From Candidatus Pacearchaeota archaeon (GTDB lineage: Archaea; Nanobdellota; Nanobdellia; Pacearchaeales; GW2011-AR1): a stretch of DNA of 7,665 bases. Below the pieces are notes generated by a model. The model searched no databases. It was not told where the DNA came from and saw only the letters and a list, made by a program, of their open reading frames with translations. Shown here piece by piece: positions 1 through 5,735 of this stretch; position 1 is the stretch's first letter, and every line of letters starts with the position of its first letter. The translations under genes and the position numbers were made by a program. Location: positions 1-7,665 of the forward strand of contig JAGVWR010000040.1 of assembly GCA_018304205.1 (NCBI GenBank), written 5' to 3'.

Positions 1-887
1 TAGTAATTGCTGCAAATGAAGGAATTAAACCTCAAACTAGAGAACATTTAATAGCCTTACAGGCAAAAAATATAAAGAATTTGATAATTGTACAAAATAA
101 AATAGACTTAGTTGACAAAGAAAAAGCGAAAAGGAATTATATTGAAATTAAAGAGTTATTGAAAGGGAAATTTGATAATGCTAAAATAATCCCCGCGAGC
201 GCACAACAGGAAGTAAACATAGATAAAATACTTAAAGAAATTACAGAAATAAAAATCCCAGAAAGAAAAAAAGATGGAATTCCAATTTTTCTCATAGCGA
301 GAAGTTTTGACATAAACAAACCTGGCACAACACCTGAAAATCTTAAGGGTGCAGTTTTAGGAGGGGCGCTCAAACAAGGAACATTAAAAGAAAATGATGA
401 AATAGAAGTAAAACCCGGAAGAATAGTAAAGGAAAATAATGTTACAAAATATGAGACAATAAAAACGAAAGTGAAAAGTCTATTCATCGGAAGTAAAAAA
501 GTAAAAGAAATTACCCCTGGAGGCAGTATGAGTATTGAAACAGAACTTGATATGTCTTTAGGAAAGGCTGACATTTTATCAGGAAATCTTGTTTCAAGTA
601 TAGGAAATCTTCCAGAATTGTCAACAAACGTTAAAATACAACATAAATTGTTTCCTGAAGTTTTTGGTGCTGGAACTCACATTAAAGTCCCTCCAATAAA
701 ACCTGGAGAAACCCTCATGTTAAGCATAAACACGAGTATTACTGGCGGCTCCGTAAAAAGAGCAACTGCTGATCAAATAGAAATAGAATTAAGAGTTCCT
801 GCAGTAATATTCAAGAAAGACAATGTAGGTATAGCTAGAAATATAGCAGGTCACTGGAGATTGATTGGTTACGGAGAAATTATCTAA
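1..887 (+). CDS. eif2g: Translation initiation factor aIF2, gamma subunit (5'-truncated by window edge)
   Basis: This GTPase subunit of archaeal aIF2 delivers initiator Met-tRNA to the small ribosomal subunit. The frame is open from base 3 to the TAA at 885-887, giving 294 residues. It starts inside the G domain with VIAANEG...PQTREHL, the characteristic aIF2/eIF2 gamma segment after switch II. The G4 motif NKID follows at about base 99, and the G5 motif is in IPASAQQ. EF-Tu-like beta-barrel domains II (around GIPIFLIARSFDINKPG) and III (to the end, GHWRLIGYGEII) come next. The TTG at base 81 is not the true start, because the homologous sequence continues upstream without a stop. The P-loop, switches and any zinc knuckle lie outside the window. 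Its stop overlaps the stop of the opposing membrane protein gene by 4 nt. Confidence 0.96.
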   Translation, partial: VIAANEGIKPQTREHLIALQAKNIKNLIIVQNKIDLVDKEKAKRNYIEIKELLKGKFDNAKIIPASAQQEVNIDKILKEITEIKIPERKKDGIPIFLIARSFDINKPGTTPENLKGAVLGGALKQGTLKENDEIEVKPGRIVKENNVTKYETIKTKVKSLFIGSKKVKEITPGGSMSIETELDMSLGKADILSGNLVSSIGNLPELSTNVKIQHKLFPEVFGAGTHIKVPPIKPGETLMLSINTSITGGSVKRATADQIEIELRVPAVIFKKDNVGIARNIAGHWRLIGYGEII

Positions 888-1522
888 TTCTGTTTTGCCT
901 TCCATATACTAAAACTCCAGTAAGAAATAAAAATAACAAGCAAAATGCCCAGTAAAATATCCTTATATGGATGAAGCAAATATCCAAAGAAAGTCATTAT
1001 AAAAACTCCTGGAATCATTCCAAAAAAAGTCGCTATAACGAAACTTAAAAACCTTATTTCTGTCACACCAAAAGCATAACTGGCTAAATCTAAAGGCAAG
1101 TAAGGCATTAAACGCATAAAAAATGCGAGTTTCATAAGATTTTTGTCTTCTCTTTTTGCAATTTTTTCGAATATCTTATGTTTGCCAAATTTCTTCTTTA
1201 TTATTTCCTTAAGAAAAAAGCGTGAAATTAAAAATGCGCCCATCGCTCCTATTATTGTTCCAGTTAAAGTATAAATTAATCCAAGAAAAGGCCCAAACAG
1301 TGATCCTGAAATTATTGCTAAAGGTAGAGTAGGTATAGGGGAAATCAAGATACCTATTATTGTAGCCGCAAGATAAATCATTGGACCAAAAATCCCTGCA
1401 CTTCTTATGAATAATTCCAAATTGTCATATAATTTTATAATATAAGGAAAAGAAACAATTATAACAATACTTACTACGGCTAACACCCCTAGTTTTAGAT
1501 AATCCTTTTTGTCTAAATTCAT
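884..1522 (-). CDS. TVP38/TMEM64 (DedA superfamily, VTT-domain) membrane protein
   Basis: A 212-residue integral membrane protein. A hydrophobic helix at about residues 10-30 is followed by a reentrant/VTT core with ISPIPTLPLAIISGSLFG, a glycine-rich GTIIGAMGAFLISRFF helix, and the motif FFMRLMPYLPLDLASYAFG typical of TVP38/TMEM64 proteins. C-terminal helices complete it (FFGMIPGVFIMTFFGY, then ILLVIFISYWSF). Relatives in the DedA superfamily include lipid scramblases/flippases and proton-coupled envelope-maintenance proteins; the substrate here is unknown. The ATG overlaps the disA stop as ATGA, so it is the second gene of a disA operon and translationally coupled. This pairing hints at a link between c-di-AMP and membrane or envelope homeostasis, which is inference. 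Family assignment is firm, exact function is not. Confidence 0.88.
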   Translation of the reverse strand: MNLDKKDYLKLGVLAVVSIVIIVSFPYIIKLYDNLELFIRSAGIFGPMIYLAATIIGILISPIPTLPLAIISGSLFGPFLGLIYTLTGTIIGAMGAFLISRFFLKEIIKKKFGKHKIFEKIAKREDKNLMKLAFFMRLMPYLPLDLASYAFGVTEIRFLSFVIATFFGMIPGVFIMTFFGYLLHPYKDILLGILLVIFISYWSFSIWKAKQN

Positions 1523-2610
1523 ATATTAAGTTTTATTCTATTAAGTTCATCTAAGAATAAAGGCGCCTTGCCCTCTCCCAGTATTGAATAATAAAATTCT
1601 TTTCCAGAGTGAATTGCCTTTCCCAAACTCCCTGCTTCTTTTATTAACAAGGCTACATCCTGTTCAGAAAGAGAAGTTTTAGATAACACTCTCCATCCCT
1701 TAATTGAATCAGATTTAACTGTCTTCTCATAAGCAAGAGCACTTAATATGTTATCTTTCTCAAGAAGCTCTTCATAAGTAAGCATATCAAGAAACATCTT
1801 AGATTTCTTCTGATTTAAGTTACTATAATCTTTTAATATCAAATCAGTCTCTTCCTCAACATTACCTACTATTTCCCTAAGTCTAGTCTTAAGAAGCGTT
1901 CCTTCCTTTCCAAGTTCAATTATAACTTTTCTTAAATCTGTTGCAATTTTCTGGACAACTTTTCCCTTTTGTATTGCTGAAACTGCCTGATTTAAGCTAT
2001 TATGGTTTCTAAGTTCCATTCTTGTAAGTTTTTCAACATGCGTATCAAACAAATCCCTTTGTTTTTCTAATATCTGTATGTTTTCATTAGCCTTCCTAAG
2101 TAGTTCATCCGTACTAACTAAAGGATATCTCATATTCTTGTAATAAAGTGTAATTTCATGCTTTCTTTCAGATATGGCAATTACGAGTGTTCCAGATTGC
2201 TTAGCGGTTCTTTCAGCGGCTTTGTGTCTAGTTCCGGTCTCAACAGATTTAAGTTTGCTATCTGGAGTAAGTAAAACATTGGCATAATTTATTCTTTTAA
2301 TATCCTTTGACAATATAATCGCCCCATCCATCTTAGAAAGTTCTATTAGTCTTTGAGGTGTAAATATAGCATTAATTCTAAATCCTCCATCAATTATTCT
2401 TGGTACATCTTCATTTTCTATAGCAATTAAAGCACCCCTTTCTGTCTTAAGTGCTCCATCAAGTGCCGTCCTTAAAGAAGTTCCTGGAGCAACCATCCTC
2501 AAAATACTCTCAAATTCTTCCTGAGTAGCTTTATTATTCTGATTAGCAGGTTTTAAAATATTTACTTGTATTTCTTTTATTTCTTTTTTTATTTCTAGTT
2601 CATCTTCCAT
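1519..2610 (-). CDS. disA: DisA-type diadenylate cyclase (c-di-AMP synthase)
   Basis: A 363-residue protein that condenses two ATP into cyclic di-AMP. The N-terminal DAC domain (about residues 35-165) carries GALIAIE, the catalytic DGA at residues 95-97 (KMDGAIIL), NVLLTPD, and GTRHKAAER at 126-134. This last motif corresponds to the bacterial RHR motif with the last Arg replaced by Lys130. A helical linker (about 170-290) is followed by a C-terminal region resembling the DisA helix-hairpin-helix: KGWRVLSK at 304-311, then a degenerate GEGKA at 345-349 where bacterial proteins have a GIGxxRA-type hairpin. The full three-domain architecture is that of DisA, not the shorter euryarchaeal DacZ. 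The start ATG (2610) lies about 25 nt after a TATA-like box, consistent with a leaderless mRNA. It is first in an operon with the VTT membrane gene. Confidence 0.92.
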   Translation of the reverse strand: MEDELEIKKEIKEIQVNILKPANQNNKATQEEFESILRMVAPGTSLRTALDGALKTERGALIAIENEDVPRIIDGGFRINAIFTPQRLIELSKMDGAIILSKDIKRINYANVLLTPDSKLKSVETGTRHKAAERTAKQSGTLVIAISERKHEITLYYKNMRYPLVSTDELLRKANENIQILEKQRDLFDTHVEKLTRMELRNHNSLNQAVSAIQKGKVVQKIATDLRKVIIELGKEGTLLKTRLREIVGNVEEETDLILKDYSNLNQKKSKMFLDMLTYEELLEKDNILSALAYEKTVKSDSIKGWRVLSKTSLSEQDVALLIKEAGSLGKAIHSGKEFYYSILGEGKAPLFLDELNRIKLNI

Positions 2611-2631
2611 GTTTTAGAAATGATCCTCGTC

Positions 2632-2640
2632 TTTTTAATA
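2632..2640 (-). promoter_or_regulatory. Putative TATA box for disA-dedA operon
   Basis: On the minus strand this reads TATTAAAAA. Its centre is about 26 nt upstream of the disA ATG, the usual archaeal TATA-to-start distance, so the transcript may begin at or next to the ATG (leaderless). No Shine-Dalgarno is evident immediately before the start codon, which fits. Confidence 0.45.
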
Positions 2641-2671
2641 CTTACTTCTTTGATTTTTAGATTTTTTTTTC

Positions 2672-2916
2672 TAAATCAAAAGCATGATGTGTCACCACGG
2701 CTTAAAAGCCGTGGTTTGTGGCAGGCACTCATGCTTTGGATGCTCAAGGAACTACTCAACACTAAAGTGTGGAGTTTTCTGTCAAGAGTTCCTTGACATA
2801 ACGATATAATTTTTATGTCACGAAATTTTTATGTTGAGAAACTTAGAGAAATTCATAAAAGATTTCTCTAACATCCAAAACATAAGTGCCTAATTGTACT
2901 TTTGATTTACCTGATT
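2672..2916 (-). ncRNA. Unidentified highly structured RNA (nested multi-branch fold)
   Basis: The gene-free gap folds into one self-consistent nested structure. An 11-bp closing helix pairs 2672-2682 with 2899-2909. Inside it is a 9-bp GC-rich hairpin, 2695-2703 with 2706-2714 (CCACGGCTTAAAAGCCGTGG). A 10-position long-range helix pairs 2724-2733 with 2881-2890, and a 5-bp helix pairs 2738-2742 with 2872-2876. The latter encloses three hairpins: 2744-2753/2787-2796 (with an inner ACTC-ACAC/GTGT-GAGT stem), about 2797-2801/2813-2817, and 2843-2852/2862-2871 (10 bp). On the minus strand the long-range helix is continuous through a G-U pair, whereas the plus strand has a C/A mismatch, favouring minus. 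One pair in the first hairpin's base extension favours plus. I could not match it to RNase P (no GAGGAAAGUC core), SRP RNA, tRNA or 5S. It could also be the relic of a palindrome-rich IS200/IS605-type element. Confidence 0.6.
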
Positions 2917-2938
2917 TCGGTAAAATCATCTGGAAATC

Positions 2939-2950
2939 AATTTAAATTCG
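2939..2950 (-). promoter_or_regulatory. Putative BRE/TATA promoter for the structured RNA
   Basis: The minus strand reads GCGAATTTAAATT, a purine-rich BRE-like stretch followed by TTTAAATT. A start about 25 nt downstream would fall near 2917, a few bases before the closing helix of the structured RNA (2909). The motif resembles the promoter before the second structured RNA near 7480. Confidence 0.4.
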
Positions 2951-2961
2951 CTCATAATCCA

Positions 2962-2990
2962 TTAAAAAGCTTAAGGGAAAGCTTTTTAAA
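2962..2990 (+). promoter_or_regulatory. Promoter of the rpo7-spt4-S24e-S27ae operon with overlapping inverted repeat
   Basis: GGGAAAGCTTTTTAAA contains a BRE-like GGAAA followed by CTTTTTAAA. The predicted start is near 3011, leaving a leader of about 30 nt before the rpo7 ATG at 3042. The box is the right arm of a perfect 11-bp inverted repeat, TTAAAAAGCTT (2962-2972) and AAGCTTTTTAA (2979-2989), separated by 6 nt. This could be a regulator site masking the TATA box, or could give weak bidirectional initiation. Confidence 0.5.
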
Positions 2991-3041
2991 GCGAAATTTG
3001 GTTATTCAAATAATATAAATTAATATACTTTAATCAGAAAA

Positions 3042-3635
3042 ATGTTCTATTTATTAGAAGTCGAGGATCATGTCAGGGTAGAGCCTAGATTGTTTGGGCT
3101 TCCTACTAACGAGGCTATTGAAAAACAGCTTAATGACACGTATGTAGACAAGATAAGCAAAGACCTTGGATTTGTCATATCCGTTGTTTCTGTAGATTAT
3201 GTTGAAGACGGAGTAATAATTCCTGGAGATGGAGCTGCATTTTACAAATCAAAGTTCAAATTAGTAACCTGGAAACCTGAACTACATGAACTTGTTTATG
3301 GTACAATAAATGAAATTGCTAATTTTGGAGCATTTATGCAGATTGGACCAGCACAAGGAATGATTCATATAAGTCAGACAATGGAAGATTATGTTTCTTT
3401 AAGTAAAACAGGTACATTGAGCGGAAAGGCAAGCGGAAGAAATTTAGGCAAGGGAGACGAGTGTATTGCAAGAGTTGTTGCTATTAGTTTTAAGGGTGGA
3501 GAACCTAAAATAGGATTAACTATGAGACAGCCGGGGTTAGGAAAATTACAGTGGCTTGATGAAGATAAAAAGAAGAAAGACGTAGCAGTTAAGAAATCCT
3601 CTAAGGGAGAAGGTAAGAAAAAGGCGAAGAAATGA
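3042..3635 (+). CDS. rpo7: DNA-directed RNA polymerase subunit Rpo7 (RpoE')
   Basis: A 197-residue stalk subunit of archaeal RNA polymerase, equivalent to eukaryotic Rpb7, that works with Rpo4 in open-complex formation and RNA binding. The N-terminal RNP-like domain begins MFYLLEVEDHVRVEPRLFG, the family's standard start, which fixes the ATG at 3042. It is followed by GDGAAFYKSKFKLVTWKPELHELVYG and an S1/OB RNA-binding domain (about residues 85-165) with GTINEIANFGAFMQIG and GMIHISQ. A Lys-rich tail (about residues 172-197) extends past the S1 domain. The stop overlaps the next gene as ATGA. It leads a five-gene operon with transcription and ribosomal genes, an arrangement well known in archaea. 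Confidence 0.96.
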   Translation: MFYLLEVEDHVRVEPRLFGLPTNEAIEKQLNDTYVDKISKDLGFVISVVSVDYVEDGVIIPGDGAAFYKSKFKLVTWKPELHELVYGTINEIANFGAFMQIGPAQGMIHISQTMEDYVSLSKTGTLSGKASGRNLGKGDECIARVVAISFKGGEPKIGLTMRQPGLGKLQWLDEDKKKKDVAVKKSSKGEGKKKAKK

Positions 3636-3976
3636 TAGAAGAATTAAATCCATTTATAGTAAGATATGAAGATGTTCATTCCCCAGAGACAAGACTTGGA
3701 GAAGCGAATTTGAATAGTCTAAATATGCCGAAGGATAAATCGTATGAACTTAAGTTTCTTATTGAAATTGGAAAAAAGAAAGGAGAAGATGATGAAGAAT
3801 TTATAGTTTATAACGAGAATTATGTTGGAAAATGTTCTAAAAAGGCAGCATTACATTTTATTAAAACTAGAATTAGAGAAAATAATAGAAAACTAGCAGA
3901 AATAGGGCTATCAACTCATGATTCTTATATTACCCCCAGGGATTTTGAAGTTAGTAGTATTGGGAGGGCAGCATAA
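3632..3976 (+). CDS. Conserved-context hypothetical protein between rpo7 and spt4
   Basis: A 114-residue soluble protein I do not recognise. No membrane segment, signal peptide or zinc knuckle is visible. It starts MIEELNPFIVRYEDVHSPETR. The middle has an acidic KKKGEDDEEF stretch and a YNENYVGKCSKKAALHFIKTR segment that reads like an alpha/beta fold with a basic helix, then RENNRKLAEIG and a C-terminal tail with ITPRDFEV. Its start overlaps the rpo7 stop by 4 nt (ATGA) and its stop abuts the spt4 ATG, so it is translationally embedded in a core transcription/translation operon. Codon use matches its neighbours. Position suggests a role with RNA polymerase or the ribosome, which is inference only. 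Confidence 0.85.
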   Translation: MIEELNPFIVRYEDVHSPETRLGEANLNSLNMPKDKSYELKFLIEIGKKKGEDDEEFIVYNENYVGKCSKKAALHFIKTRIRENNRKLAEIGLSTHDSYITPRDFEVSSIGRAA

Positions 3977-4162
3977 ATGGCAGAAAAAGCATGTAAACAG
4001 TGCAAGACAATATTTACAGGAAGCAAATGCCCTAAGTGTGGTTCTGAAGAGTTTAGTGATAGTTATAAGGGCAAAATAGTGATATTGAATCCTGAGCAGT
4101 CTGAAATAGCAAAGAATTTAAAGTTCAATGAGAAAGGTAGTTATGCGATAAAGACAGGTTAA
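3977..4162 (+). CDS. spt4: Transcription elongation factor Spt4 (RpoE'')
   Basis: A 61-residue zinc-ribbon protein matching archaeal Spt4 in length and pattern. An N-terminal CKQC and a CPKC knuckle (Cys7, Cys10, Cys19, Cys22) form a four-cysteine site. They are followed by the family stretch GSEEFSDSYKGKIVILNPEQSEIAK, in which the S-x-x-(Y/W)-x-G-x-(I/V)-x-(I/L)-x-(N/D)-P core is diagnostic. Spt4 binds the NGN domain of Spt5 to stimulate processive elongation. The ATG follows the preceding stop directly, and the next gene (rps24e) starts 2 nt after this stop. Confidence 0.94.
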   Translation: MAEKACKQCKTIFTGSKCPKCGSEEFSDSYKGKIVILNPEQSEIAKNLKFNEKGSYAIKTG

Positions 4163-4164
4163 AT

Positions 4165-4452
4165 ATGGAAAAAGCTAATTTATTAAGAGATTTTAGAAAC
4201 AATTTATTAAAGAGAAGAGAAATAAAACTAGTTTTTACTTCAGAAAAAAATCCAGGATTTGATTTCTCTGCAGAAAAAATTGCAAGCCAATTTAAGACAG
4301 ATAAAGATTTAATTGTAATCCGAAATGTGAAAAGTAAGTTTGGAAGAGATACTTTCCTTGTGGATGCTTTTGTTTATGATTCAAAGAAAGATAAAGAAAG
4401 AGTAGAGCCCAAACCTAAAATTAAGAAAACCACAGATGGAGGGGCTAAATAA
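4165..4452 (+). CDS. rps24e: 30S ribosomal protein S24e
   Basis: A 95-residue archaeal/eukaryotic-type small-subunit protein. Recognisable features are the N-terminal [13 protein letters not shown] strand typical of S24e, the helix and loop [26 protein letters not shown], and a charged C-terminal tail. The FG(R)-x-x-x-x-x-x-A-x-V-Y-D pattern is the family hallmark. It sits between spt4 and S27ae, the standard archaeal order, and its TAA overlaps the S27ae ATG by one base (TAATG). It is slightly shorter than many euryarchaeal homologues. Confidence 0.93.
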   Translation: MEKANLLRDFRNNLLKRREIKLVFTSEKNPGFDFSAEKIASQFKTDKDLIVIRNVKSKFGRDTFLVDAFVYDSKKDKERVEPKPKIKKTTDGGAK

Positions 4453-4688
4453 TGGCGGCACCAAAAGGCGGAAGTGCAGGCGGAGACAAGAAGGGGAAAA
4501 AGCCACATAAGAATAAGCCTACTAGTAAGAAGTATAAACATTATACAGTTAGCGGAAACACAATAAAAAAGACAAAGACATGTCCAAGATGTGGTCCTGG
4601 AACATTTTTAGCACAACATAAGGACAGACTTGCTTGCGGTAAATGCAAATATACCGAGTTTACTATTAAGCAGAAAGTTATTGGTTGA
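4452..4688 (+). CDS. rps27ae: 30S ribosomal protein S27ae
   Basis: A 78-residue zinc-binding small-subunit protein. The C-terminal half carries [27 protein letters not shown], with two CxxC pairs spaced as in S27ae and the conserved G-x-F-(L/M)-A-x-H-x-D-R-x-x-C-G-K-C signature. The N-terminal 30 residues form a Gly/Lys-rich basic extension ([20 protein letters not shown]) that likely contacts rRNA. It is the last gene of the rpo7 operon. A T-rich stretch follows within a few bases. Unlike the eukaryotic version it is not fused to ubiquitin. Confidence 0.95.
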   Translation: MAAPKGGSAGGDKKGKKPHKNKPTSKKYKHYTVSGNTIKKTKTCPRCGPGTFLAQHKDRLACGKCKYTEFTIKQKVIG

Positions 4689-4708
4689 TTAGTTTTTGTT
4701 TTTATTTT
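4689..4708 (+). terminator. T-rich terminator of the rpo7-S27ae operon
   Basis: The bases right after the S27ae stop read TTAGTTTTTGTTTTTATTTT, with runs of T on the plus strand and no stem, as expected for archaeal intrinsic termination. It overlaps the last codons of the opposing HEPN gene. Confidence 0.55.
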
Positions 4709-5112
4709 ACAGAGTTTAACTTACTATTAATTAATCTCTTTAATTTTTCTATCAATTCTAAGATTCTTCTTTTATTATTAATTAAATAAGTAGGTTCAAC
4801 CTTTTTACCATCATAAGCACTATTATTTCTCTTTATTCTTAAGTCGTTCATAAATAAAATATCAGATTCCATAAACTCTTTATAATTTATCAAGTAATCA
4901 ATCAAATCCTTATGTGCATATTCGCCAGTTGTTTTTAGTCCATCTGAAAGCAACAAAGCATTTGCCAATTCTTTAATTATTTCATAATAATTTTCAGAAG
5001 CATTTGTTGAAAATTTATCATGATCAATTGAAGAAACAAATTCTTCTCTTTCTTTTATCAACTGCAAAATTGATTTTACTTTTTCTTTATCAGGGGTTAC
5101 TTTAATTATCAA
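4702..5112 (-). CDS. HEPN-domain protein, putative toxin of MNT/HEPN module 1
   Basis: A 136-residue all-helical protein fitting the HEPN fold: a long N-terminal helix with KVKSILQLIKEREEFV, a YYEIIKELANALLLSDGLKT helix pair, and DLIDYLINYKEFMESDILFMNDLRIKRN. HEPN toxins are usually RNases using Rx4-6H. Here the motif reads RNNSAY (residues 95-100), with Tyr where His is expected, as in some archaeal HEPN lineages. A Tyr close to the motif in HepT is the residue polyAMPylated by MntA, so the Tyr is notable. The start is TTG at 5112: a GGTG Shine-Dalgarno lies 8 nt upstream and the start is 2 nt after the partner's stop. It is cotranscribed with the upstream MNT gene. The 3' end is formed by a degenerate copy of the boundary repeat. 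Confidence 0.75.
   Translation of the reverse strand: MIIKVTPDKEKVKSILQLIKEREEFVSSIDHDKFSTNASENYYEIIKELANALLLSDGLKTTGEYAHKDLIDYLINYKEFMESDILFMNDLRIKRNNSAYDGKKVEPTYLINNKRRILELIEKLKRLINSKLNSVK
4703..4724. repeat. Degenerate copy of the module-boundary repeat
   Basis: TATTTTACAGAGTTTAACTTAC resembles the right half of the 36-bp repeat at 5699-5734 (TATTTTTGCAGAGTTTAACC plus TTAC), with a few differences. It lies at the 3' end of the first HEPN gene, where it supplies the last codons and the stop, so both MNT/HEPN modules end in this sequence. Confidence 0.55.
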
Positions 5113-5114
5113 TT

Positions 5115-5639
5115 TTAAAACACCTTTATGTATCCTTTAAGAATTATCCCATTTAAAATATTATTCTTTAACTCATTAGGAATTTCTTTTGTTGATTCCT
5201 TAAATAAAATATGGAGTCTCTTATTTAATTTTTTTTCAAAATTAATAAGATCGATATTTTTATTCTTTCCTAAAATAAATAAATCTACATCAGAATTCTC
5301 TATAGATTCCCCCCTTGAAAAACTTCCATAAAGAATAATCGCTTCTGGAGATAACTTATCCCATAAATAATCTATCAAACCACTATTATTTAACTCGAAA
5401 AGGATGCTTATTTTTTTATAGAGTATAAAATTTGAATTATCTCTTATTGAATTATAAAACGGAATTTCTCTTTTAATTTGCCTTCTAATTAATCCATCTT
5501 TTTCAAATTCTTTAAGGTAATTTATAACTGATGGGGGGGAGATTTTAGTTAATCTTGCAATTTCCCTTAACCTAAAACTCTCAGTAGGCGAATCTAAAAA
5601 CAATCTTAATAATTTATATCTGTTATATTTATTTAACAT
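5115..5639 (-). CDS. Winged-helix minimal nucleotidyltransferase (MNT), antitoxin of module 1
   Basis: A 174-residue fusion of an N-terminal winged helix-turn-helix (about residues 1-62, RLREIARLTKISPPSVINYLKEFEKDGLI) with a minimal polymerase-beta-type nucleotidyltransferase. The exact GSX10DXD motif is present: Gly105-Ser106 in LYGSFSRGE and Asp117/Asp119 in SDVDLF. The third acidic position is not obvious (KRLHILF). MNT proteins paired with HEPN act as antitoxins, in characterised MntA-HepT by AMPylating the toxin. The wHTH probably makes this one an autorepressor as well. The ATG at 5639 is two bases from a perfect 16-bp palindrome, and the TATA box is about 25 nt upstream, so the mRNA is nearly leaderless. 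The HEPN partner follows after 2 nt. Confidence 0.87.
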   Translation of the reverse strand: MLNKYNRYKLLRLFLDSPTESFRLREIARLTKISPPSVINYLKEFEKDGLIRRQIKREIPFYNSIRDNSNFILYKKISILFELNNSGLIDYLWDKLSPEAIILYGSFSRGESIENSDVDLFILGKNKNIDLINFEKKLNKRLHILFKESTKEIPNELKNNILNGIILKGYIKVF

Positions 5640-5641
5640 AT

Positions 5642-5657
5642 GTTATAATATTATAAC
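5642..5657. promoter_or_regulatory. Palindromic operator of module 1
   Basis: A perfect 16-bp palindrome, GTTATAATATTATAAC, lies between the TATA box and the MNT start codon, covering the predicted transcription start. It is a likely binding site for the module's own winged-helix MNT protein (inference). Confidence 0.6.
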
Positions 5658-5662
5658 AATTG

Positions 5663-5677
5663 TTTATAAATCTTTCT
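5663..5677 (-). promoter_or_regulatory. BRE/TATA promoter of module 1
   Basis: The minus strand reads GAAAGATTTATAAA, a purine-rich BRE followed by TTTATAAA. A start about 25 nt downstream falls at roughly 5642, just before the MNT ATG (5639). The same stretch of at least 18 bp recurs before module 2 at 6840-6857. Confidence 0.65.
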
Positions 5678-5698
5678 TTTTTCGGTCAGATCAGGGGA

Positions 5699-5734
5699 GC
5701 ACTTAACTGCCTATTTTTGCAGAGTTTAACCTTA
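5699..5734. repeat. 36-bp module-boundary repeat, copy 1
   Basis: Identical over 36 bp to 6878-6913. It forms an imperfect hairpin: TTAACTGC (5703-5710) pairs with GCAG (5719-5722) and TTAA (5726-5729) across a 3-nt bulge, around a CTATTTTT loop. It lies immediately after the stop of the second HEPN gene and just upstream of the module 1 promoter. It contains ACTTAAC (5701-5707) and GTTTAAC (5724-5730). Both minus-strand complements, GTTAAGT and GTTAAAC, fit the GTTRRRY core of integron recombination sites, although the site is shorter than a typical attC. Confidence 0.85.
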
Positions 5735-5735
5735 C

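Noticed and set aside
81..83. TTG as the start of aIF2 gamma
   Set aside because: The frame continues upstream with conserved aIF2 gamma residues to the window edge.
137..574. Open frame of 145 codons on the minus strand
   Set aside because: Antisense shadow of aIF2 gamma; low-complexity hydrophobic translation with no recognisable family, while the plus strand is a clear protein.
2695..2714. Intrinsic terminator at the 20-bp perfect palindrome
   Set aside because: No T tract follows on either strand, and the hairpin sits inside a larger nested fold.
2672..2916. RNase P RNA or SRP RNA
   Set aside because: No GAGGAAAGUC/ACAGAA core pairing and no SRP helix 8 signature on either strand.
2672..3000. 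IS200/IS605-derived palindromic element (MITE) as the main call
   Set aside because: GC-rich CCACGG-type hairpins are common at such element ends, but no transposase, TnpB remnant or second copy is visible and the long-range helices fit an RNA better; kept as an alternative.
5128..5331. Open frame of 67 codons on the plus strand
   Set aside because: Lies antisense within the module 1 MNT gene; Phe/Ile/Ser-rich translation typical of an AT-rich shadow.
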